NCBI GenBank assembly: GCA_020744225.1
Contig: JAGMWG010000007.1
Location: forward strand, 1,364,001-1,428,000
Source of the DNA: Paraphoma chrysanthemicola
Taxonomy: Eukaryota > Ascomycota > Dothideomycetes > Pleosporales > Phaeosphaeriaceae
DNA length: 64,000 bases
Direction of reading: 5' to 3'
Part shown: piece after piece, positions 56,347 through 64,000 of the stretch
Layout: each line of letters opens with the position of its first letter
Position numbering within the stretch: the stretch's first letter is position 1
The notes under the pieces: model-generated
Told to the model about the DNA's origin: nothing
Databases searched by the model: none
What the model saw: only the letters and a program-made list of their open reading frames with translations
Position numbers and translations under genes: made by a program

Positions 56347-58086
56347 TCAGCGCTGTACGGGCTTCACGTTCACCATCAGATCTGGCTTCTGCCAAATGAG
56401 AGCCACCTCTTGCGACGTCATCCAATTCTTAGCCTTCTCCTTCTCAGCGAACTCCAAGTCGAATTCAAAGAGGACTTTAGCGAGTATGACGCGCATTTCC
56501 GCGTACGCAAGACTGTTCGTAACTTGTTAGCATGCGACTTCTTGTGTCAAGATCACAGTGGATTTACTTTTTCCCCAGACAGTTCCTCGGCCCAAAACTA
56601 AATGGCTGCACTACCTCGCGCTTATCGTCTTTGTACTTCTCATCCCCCATCCAGCGCTCCGGCACGTATGCCTCGGGATCTTTGAAGTTGCGTGCTGAGT
56701 GGTTTGTTGCATGTTGACTCACATACACGCTCGTACCCTGTGCTATGTAGTGGCCAGAAATGTTGCTTCCTCCTGGAGGCACGATGCGTGGGAAGCCGGT
56801 CGGGATAGGTGGGTAGAGTCGTAGTCCTTCTTGGAGGCATGCAATCATATAGTCCAGTTTGTTGACTTCTTCGAAGGTTATCTCTTTTGAGCTTTTAAAT
56901 CTGCCGCGGATCTCCCTAGTCACCTGCTGATATTTTTCCGGGTTCTTTATGAGAAGGTGCGTCACACCGGCTAGCGTGGTTGACGTGGTTTCGGTTCCCG
57001 CACCCATAAGTGTGACGGCGTTGGAATCTAGTTCGGGCTTCGAGAGGGATTTCTCTTTGCTGTCTTGGTTTTTGAGGAAGTGGCTGAAAAAGTCTGGACG
57101 ATCAGGGCCCCGTTCCAGTCGCCGCGTCACTTTGTCTGTTACTTTGCTGAAGTAATCGGCTTGCATAGCTTCCTGGTCGGCTTTATCCGCGAAGAATTCC
57201 ATGAATTTGTGGTAAACTGCCATGAAAGGATTCTTTTGGCGCAAAATGTGAAGATGGAAGGCTGTAGCGGATGACAGAACCATTGAGATCCAGATGTGCT
57301 CTTTGCTGTCGCGCAGCGCGTGGAGCGGTTCGCCAAATACAAGGTCACAGATGATGTCGAAGGTGACATAATTGTACCAGCGCACAACATTGAGAGGTTT
57401 GCCTTCGGCAGCAAATTCGCCGAAGCGATGTACGAGGAGGTCGACGTATTGCTGCACAAGCGGTTCTTGTTCGCGAAGCGCTTTCTCACTGAAGGCATGG
57501 GCCAGATTGCGGCGCATGCGCGTGTGGTCTGCTTCGTCTGCTGCTAAGACTGACCAAACTCCGTTTGTGGGTCTCCTGTACCATACTCGGTCGTTGACGT
57601 ATGAACCTGTGTTCTTGTACTTTCCTGTGCGGAAGCCGTAAATGTCGGGCCAGGCCGTATCGCCAGATGTAAAGGAAACCTCGTTGGGGTTAAGCCGAAC
57701 GACCTCTCCATATCTCTCATGGCACCTTTTGATCCATACTGTTATGGAGCCGTTGCGCAAGTAGAAAACATACGGTAGCCCACACGCGCGTGCAAGAAAA
57801 GGGCCCGGTATGTGTTTGAGAGGGTGGAAGAAGAGGTTATATATACATTTGCCGAAGAAAGAAGCTGCAATCTGAGATTCTCGACATTAGCGGAAGATGT
57901 CACATCTCTGTTGCAGATGGAGTGTGTGCCAATGCAATCATACTTGAAGCTTAAGACGACCCGAATTCTTTCAAACAAAGCGGCATGCAAAGATGAATGT
58001 GACAGCAAACTTACAGAGAGAGCGATAAACCCACAAGAAAGAGCAATTGTACCCAAAGACCCAACTTCGGCGAAAGGTAAAATCAT
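56347..58086 (-). CDS. Cytochrome P450 monooxygenase
   Basis: Haem-thiolate monooxygenase, ER-anchored, of the type near isotrichodermin C-15 hydroxylase (CYP65-like). Exons 58086-58015, 57871-56568 and 56512-56347 give 513 residues, the usual P450 length. Exon 1 begins the N-terminal membrane anchor (GSLGTIALSCGFIALS). Exon 2 holds the FFHPLKHIPGP hinge, WSVLAADEADHTRMRR (helix C), MGAGTETTSTT (helix I), EGLRLYPP (ExxR) and FSFGPRNCLGK with the haem cysteine near 454. The last intron falls just after the haem motif and restores NLAYAEMRVILAK plus the C-terminus. Substrate cannot be predicted. No polyketide or terpene synthase is in the window. Confidence 0.92.
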
Positions 58087-60258
58087 TTGAGGCGTTCTCG
58101 ATGTTTTAGATTCTAGGTGATCCTAATTTCGAGTCGCTGAGGGAGAAAAGTGCTTAGACTTCAAAACTGTGTAAGAATCGTAATCTATCTGGGTGAACAC
58201 GAGCCCTTTAAATACATTCTCCAACGGTTTTTGACATTTGTCTGCAGCAGAAGGCCAGCAGTCATATCATCCGTTGTCGCGCAGGACTGCTGTATGGGTC
58301 GGTTGGACGGCAAAACCGTCTTGGTCCCATGTAGATTGTATTGGTGTCGCATAACGGATATTGAACAGTATCCATCTGCGGTCTTACGCAAGTACAGGTG
58401 CAAGACCCACGAAGGGCAAATGTTGGGGAAACAAGCACTATGTCGTCACTAATCAGGCTGCACGTTGAACCGGATAGCCTCAGTCCCGCTGTCCGGTTTC
58501 AACGGAAGGCGGCTCCATGCAGGCGAGTGGACCTCTTCTAGCCAATAAACCAAAGCGACCTTGATTGCCAATGTAAATTGGTGCACGACTTGCAGGCTTT
58601 GCAACGTTCGCCACCCTTAGATCACCAGGCGCGAGCCCTTTCTTTTGATATTGACGAAGTTCGAGTGAGGTCCCCCTCACCATTTTCACACTGAACAATA
58701 TGTAGTACTTGTGCCGAGGCATCGAATTATGGGACTTTGCCTATATTACCCACGACATAGGTACAGCGTTAATGTATGCCAAAATGCTCGGGGCGAGTGA
58801 CTTTCCAAAAAGTAGCCGAATAAACATTCGTCTAGGGGTCACAACGCATGTTGTCGGTCCGAATTTCTTGCAGCACCGACCGAGTCACCCTGTATCACCG
58901 GGCCATTGACGGCCCGAGGAAACCAGAAACTAAGCCGAAGAAAACAACGACTGAACCGAGGATCCAAGTCTTCAAAAACATCGCATTGGATCGTACGCAA
59001 CAGTCTACCCAAAAAGTCATCTCAATACCCAGCCCTCACGGGCAGCTCCCACTGCTAGACGCGATTGAGACAGCATGGCCTGGATTGGTGACATGTGCAG
59101 GGTCTAAACAAGTCCTAATGACTTTCTCTATGAGGTATTGCACCGCATCGAGCTCGCTAGCGGTCGGTCTCTCTGCTATACAAACAGCACTTATCGGTGG
59201 GACCATGCTCATCTTACTGACGCTTGTCCAAAGATGCAGCCGTCCCGATCTTACCTCCATCAGTGGCCGGGCCATCACACAGACCGAAGCCAAAGTGACA
59301 GCAAATTCCACGGCACGCACTCTCAACCAGATCAGGATCGAACAGAGTGACAACACAGAAGGCATCCAACAAGCGCCAACGAATGCATAACCAAGCAGCA
59401 TCACGGCGTATGCGATTATCGCGGCCGCGAGTGAGGCAACGATGATGGGCAGAACACCGGTAAAGATGACAAGTCAGATCGATAATAGTAGTCCTCAACA
59501 GCAGAGATTGGCTAATAAGCTCTGCTGCAGTAGCAACTAGAGATTTCCTAGCATCAAGGACTTGAAATGCGTGAATTAGAGGCACCTTCACTGTTGAACT
59601 TGGTACCTTCTCTCATGAATGTTGTACTCAAACATACAGTGAGTGAGAGCTGGAGAGATTGAATCCTTTTTATACCATTATCGGACATTACCGTGAGCAT
59701 TTTAGCATCGGCACCGTGCTTTAATGTCATACAAATACCTTTCGCATGGCTGGCGCGCACAGTGCACTATGAAGTGCACCTCTATTGGTATCTCTGCGAG
59801 TCATCAGTCATGGTCTATCCCTCAAGACCACACGCATTGTACGATTTGAAGGAAGAGCTAGAGCATAAGACATGTTTACTGCTATTGGTTGCCTACTCGA
59901 GCGATGCACGCGTGGATTCGCCCTGGACTTTACAAAAGGTCGGCTCTGTATACATCAGGGCAGGCATCGTACTCATCGATAGGGAGACTTTCGTAGCCGT
60001 AGAACGAGCAATTGATAAATTGGACGAGGCCGTGGTGTCACTCGTTTAGAAGGTGTCACCTTCATCGTGGAGGTGGCATGATTAGTAGCGGTACATCCAA
60101 TGCAAGTAAGATTGGAAAAGCTTGAACGAGACAGTAGTATTATTCCCGAATTGTACGCCCTGCACTGTACTTGCGACTCGAGTGCTTCACTTACGACGAA
60201 AAATCTGTTCAGCAGCTTCGCCTTGCTTATCACAAGCCAAAGCTGACTGTTGCGGATT
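58087..60258. other. 2.2-kb region with unassigned open segments
   Basis: On the minus strand, 59478-59036 is open and begins with a clear membrane-like stretch (LPIIVASLAAAIIAYAVMLL), so part of a small membrane protein is possible, but no start, splice pattern or family is supported. A 118-codon plus frame at 59693-60049 also lacks support. Confidence 0.35.
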
Positions 60259-62258
60259 TTAGGTCTTTTCCTCAGCATTGAACTCTGCTGCCCCGATATA
60301 ACTCCCGTTGCTCTGAGCAGATACACCATCGATATGGAGTGCATCCTTCTTGATCGCCCCAGCCGGAGCCTCACTTATTCCTTCCTCCCTCAACGTAATC
60401 TTTGGTCCCGTGAACCACTTCCTTGCATCCACGAAATAGTACAATAAGCTCCCTAACCATACCGCACAATTAATCACGACGGTATAATTCATCGTCTCAG
60501 CTATCAGGTTCGGTCCTCCGACCGGCATCATCGAGAGCACAATCCCGAAGATGAGAAACACAATGGCGACCCATCCAATAGGCTTGGAGAGTGCGCCAGT
60601 ATAGAATGGTCCTGGTTTGAACTTGTTGCCACCCCAAACGAGGCGGCAGAAAATGGGGACGCCCCAGGCCACGTTGTTGCCAGCAACTGCAAGAGAAAAG
60701 AGTGCCGAGGCTGCTGCTGGCGCGATTAAGCAGAGTAGACCGAGAACTAAGGCTAGCAGGACACACCCCCAAATCGTGCGGAACGGAATGTAACCCAAGC
60801 GTACGGAAATACGGCGGAAGAAACCGCTGAATGGGAGAGCGCCATCTCTGCTGAACGCTACGCGCATCGTTAGAATACGAGAACATGGAAAATCAGCGGG
60901 TCGACTCACCCCAGCTCTGTCGACTTGCAGCAACCAGAATACTCAAACCCATTAGGAACTGCACAATGAACAACAAGCTCATCAAGGCCAGTGCGCCTTT
61001 CTTGCCCACGGCATCGTAGTATATCTGCGCCATGGGTTGTCCATAGCTACTTCCCAAGACGAATTCAAAATCGGGGTTTATGCATGCCGCAATAACAATG
61101 ACGATGATCCAGCCGAACAGCCAGCACGACCCGATGGACATGAGGATACCATAAGGAACCGCTCTCGTAGCATTGGCTGCCTCTTCGGACATATGTACGC
61201 AAGAGTCAAAAGCTCCAATCGTCCAAATGGGGCTCAGCCAACTCAAGAACCAAGCCCATCCCGTTGGCCACGTTGTCAAATTTCCAGTTGTGGCAAAGAT
61301 GAACTTCCCGTCATTGCGCTCACGGGCTCGGCCGATGGGAAGTGCGATTTTGGTCGCAGCAATGAGAATGAAATTCGCGACGACAAAAACGGTTTGGAGT
61401 TTCCCCATCACTTTGGAGAGTGTGGAAGCCAAAACGCCGTGGGCGAGAACGCAGCACATAAAGACGACGTAGACGATACCATTGGAGGGCGCCCATTCGC
61501 CGTCGCGGGCAATGACAATGACGGAAAGAAACATGAGAGCAAAGCCGTAATCAATAGAGCAAAGGCCGCCGACGAGTCCTGTTCTGATCAGTCTCCAGGG
61601 TACGGATCATAGGAGTCAGTGATTCCTACCAAGGGTGTTGCTGTATCCCACAAGGAAACTTAGTGCATTTCGAGTCTTTGGAGACGCAAAGTAATGTGTC
61701 CAATAGTACAAGCCTCCGGAGGTTGGCATTGCGGAGCCCTAAAGCGAATCTTAGTATAGCGTTCGAACTCTGGGTTGTAGAAGCGTTTACCATATCAGCC
61801 ATAGCAAGACCAACAATGAAGATGAAGCCACTAGCAACAAACCACCCCTTTCGAGCGTCAAGATCCGTGTCTCACACGTTCATGAACATTTGACTCACCC
61901 AAACGAGACCCGCGGGCCCAGCCGGCAACGAATAAGCCAAAGTCGAAGCAATTGAGGGTAGAAGACCCATGATTGAGAAAGCGATGCCTATATGTGAACC
62001 ATCAACTTTCTGTTCGCGGTGCACCTTGAAGAACAGTAAAACGTACCAAAGACTTCGATCATCGTGAAGTTCCTCCGCAATTCCTGTTTGTATCCAAGAG
62101 AAGCTATTCATGGTGAGCTGTTGTACTTCGGACACAGAAAACCAGGGAAACACCATACCTAACTTCGCGGCATCGTCTTCACTCGCCAATCCTTCCGCAG
62201 CCGCAGTAATGGAAGCCCGCCTTTCGGACGAGACCTTAGGAGGTGCTTCTTCAGACAT
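60259..62258 (-). CDS. APC-family amino acid / GABA-choline-type permease
   Basis: Plasma-membrane permease of the amino acid-polyamine-organocation superfamily, yeast Hnm1/Uga4-like. Seven exons, 62258-62159, 62103-62047, 61987-61899, 61847-61791, 61738-61630, 61578-60910 and 60857-60259, keep phase and give about 559 residues, normal for the family. Landmarks are LASLGYKQELRRNFTMIEVF before helix 1, GIAFSIMGLLPSIASTL, GSAMPTSGGLYYWTHYFAS (helix 2-3 region), FDSCVHMSEEAANATRAVP (conserved consensus) and AASRQSWAFSRDGALPFSGF (helix 8 region). The first short exons were placed by these motifs. The tail is hydrophilic. Substrate unproven; possibly an amino acid or choline. Confidence 0.9.
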
Positions 62259-64000
62259 GATTACAACTCTTTCCAAACGAACTGTCTTTACGAGTTTGTC
62301 ACGGTCGCCTGAACGAAAATGTCACCGACAATCGCAGATCGCAGGGAAACGTCAGCTCAGAACAGACGAGCCACGTTCGAGACTTCCTCTCCCTTTATGA
62401 TTCCGTGCGACCTCGCACTAATGCACCACACTCCATGCGACGCGATATGCCGTACCCCAGTCCTCGGTACAGATTCAGCCTGTGCCAAATCTCCAGCATT
62501 CCAGCCTGTCCAAACCCAAAGCATGGCATTCGACGCGACGCCGCTCGCAAACCCTACCACCATGCCATCTGCAGCGTTCATTTCCCGCTTACCGTTACTT
62601 CAACGCGTGTTGTAGATAATACGAACAGGATGTGGTGAGCGCTGATAGGGTAAGCGGTATGAGGGGTTCAAAGCTTATCGAGGTGTCTAAAGCTTGAGAT
62701 AAGGCGGGGACGAGCCCAGACCTATGACATGACGATTTTGTGGCCGTTCAGACTAGCTTAATCGTTTGGGACAGGCCCGAGGGATGAAATGGGCTGGCTA
62801 CGCACGACTTTAGATAGTCTAGGTGAACTAGATTCTGTTATGCACCTCAAATGAAGCACACGTCCAATGGCCAAGTGTAAATACTGAGCCTTTAAACCAG
62901 AATTCTATAAACCCGGGTCGATGTGAAGAAGTTGGTGCAGAGTTACACAACTGGAGGTGCGGAAGAGCCCCGCGATTGAGGGGCATAATCCGGGTGAACA
63001 CGATAGGACGATTGCTCTTGCGTGCTCTTGTGTGCCCAGGTGGCTTTATTAGGCGCGTGGATGCTCGTCATGTACATGCAATTAGCGCCCGTTCATCTGG
63101 ATGGCTGACACCTTGCGAGTGAACATGCGTGTACCATAGACACGACCAGTTTTGTGTCATGGTTTGCGCAATTGTGGCAATGCTCGCTGGCCGCACTTCA
63201 AATCATGATGCGAATTCTCCAAAATACCACCTAGTTATCATCAAAGCTCAAAAAGGAGCTTTGCGAAGATATGAAAAATAGCCGTGGAGGGCAAGCTTGG
63301 TGAGCGTTCGCGTGCCGTTGAAGAGTCGGCGCGGGGTAAATGAACCTGACCGCGGGAAGAAGCAAGAACGCTAAGACGCTACGATTTGCTTATCTCCACA
63401 GGTGAACTGACAACAGAAGTACCTCTTCTATCCCGCTGCCGAAAAAGAGATTAAAGCTGGGTCTGACCAAGAGCAACCTCATGTTGACATTCTTACGAGC
63501 ACGTGGCCTTTGACACTTCCATTGGACACAAGCGGCTTCAGCTCAGCAATTGCGTACTGAGGAGTTTACACCTGTCTGCCTAACTAGCTTACCTTGGACG
63601 CCTAGCGCCTTTCGTCTGGCTTGAACGCTGAAACTTAAGGCGAGGCTGCGCGTTGTGAGATCTTCACACCCGAGCGCTGTAGAATTGCGCATTCTTCAGT
63701 GTAGCTATGGTGCGAGCCTGCCCGGATGAAGATAGATTTTCGCGATGGGATCGCGTTGTTTGTCTAGAACCTGAGATATGCTTAGATTGTCGTTCTGGAC
63801 TCGGATAAAGAGATTGGAGAGATGTAGCACACGATTAGCTTAAAGTATCGCAAACCACGGTAGTATATTGACAAAAGTCAACAATCTCTGCCACATAAGA
63901 GTACAAGACGTCAACACAAGGAAGTCAGTCCCCGTCTGTGACGTTATCTAGTTACTTGTGTGAGCTTTCTAAGTTCGAATGCGTTCAGCAATGACGGACC
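62259..64000. other. Terminal 1.7-kb region without a recognised gene
   Basis: Holds the permease promoter. Only short frames overlap; nothing coding was recognised to the window end. Confidence 0.4.

Noticed and set aside
56564..57760. P450 apparently truncated just after the haem-binding cysteine
   Set aside because: An intron 56567-56513 with GTAAAT, CTAAC and ACAG signals restores the normal C-terminus, and another at 58014-57872 restores the N-terminal anchor.
61791..61847. Suspected frameshift in a short permease exon
   Set aside because: Recounting the bases gives an in-phase 57-bp exon with no lesion.
1..64000. tRNA, rRNA, CRISPR or riboswitch features
   Set aside because: No cloverleaf with a GTTCRA-type box in proper context, no rRNA-like tract, and no regularly spaced repeats were recognised; the sequence is eukaryotic.

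Overview
The window looks like a chromosome segment from a filamentous ascomycete, most likely a dothideomycete-type Pezizomycotina. Introns are short (about 45-140 bp) with GT...CTAAC/CTAAT...AG signals. Gene content is fungal: HAP3 exon architecture, DUF3176, HET domains, a HeLo-NACHT protein and a pogo-type transposon. I see no tRNA, rRNA, CRISPR or prokaryotic signals.

Layout. (1) 0.1-10.1 kb is an intact housekeeping block: CCAAT-binding subunit HAP3, DHHC palmitoyltransferase PFA4, and the spliceosomal helicase BRR2. (2) 10.1-20.6 kb is sparse and accessory: a truncated HET-domain gene, an NmrA-like oxidoreductase, a DUF3176 membrane protein and a small Cys-rich tail-anchored protein. 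(3) 21.5-29.7 kb is a second compact housekeeping block: RFC small subunit, NPL4, SEC66, a Vps3844-type protein and a putative mitochondrial membrane protein. (4) 29.7-55.6 kb is a gene-poor accessory island with an ankyrin-associated protein kinase, a CorA-like membrane protein, an MFS sugar transporter, a decayed polytopic membrane protein, a HeLo-NACHT (NLR-like) gene, an apparently intact Fot1/pogo transposon with perfect 66-bp terminal inverted repeats, and a second HET relic. (5) 56.3-62.3 kb holds an intact cytochrome P450 and an APC-family permease; the last 1.7 kb shows no gene.

The most interesting pattern is in region 4. Several genes typical of fungal non-self recognition and programmed cell death (HET, HeLo-NACHT, kinase-ankyrin, CorA-like) lie together, and at least four carry single-base frameshifts or an in-frame stop. 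The 6.6 kb BRR2 frame and the other core genes are uninterrupted. This suggests real decay of an allorecognition-like island beside a young transposon, although homopolymer or assembly errors must be excluded for each site. A second notable point is the first HAP3 intron, which carries an ATG and an open frame running into the histone fold and could encode an alternative N-terminus.

Exon boundaries were deduced by eye from splice signals and family knowledge. No alignment or database search was run.
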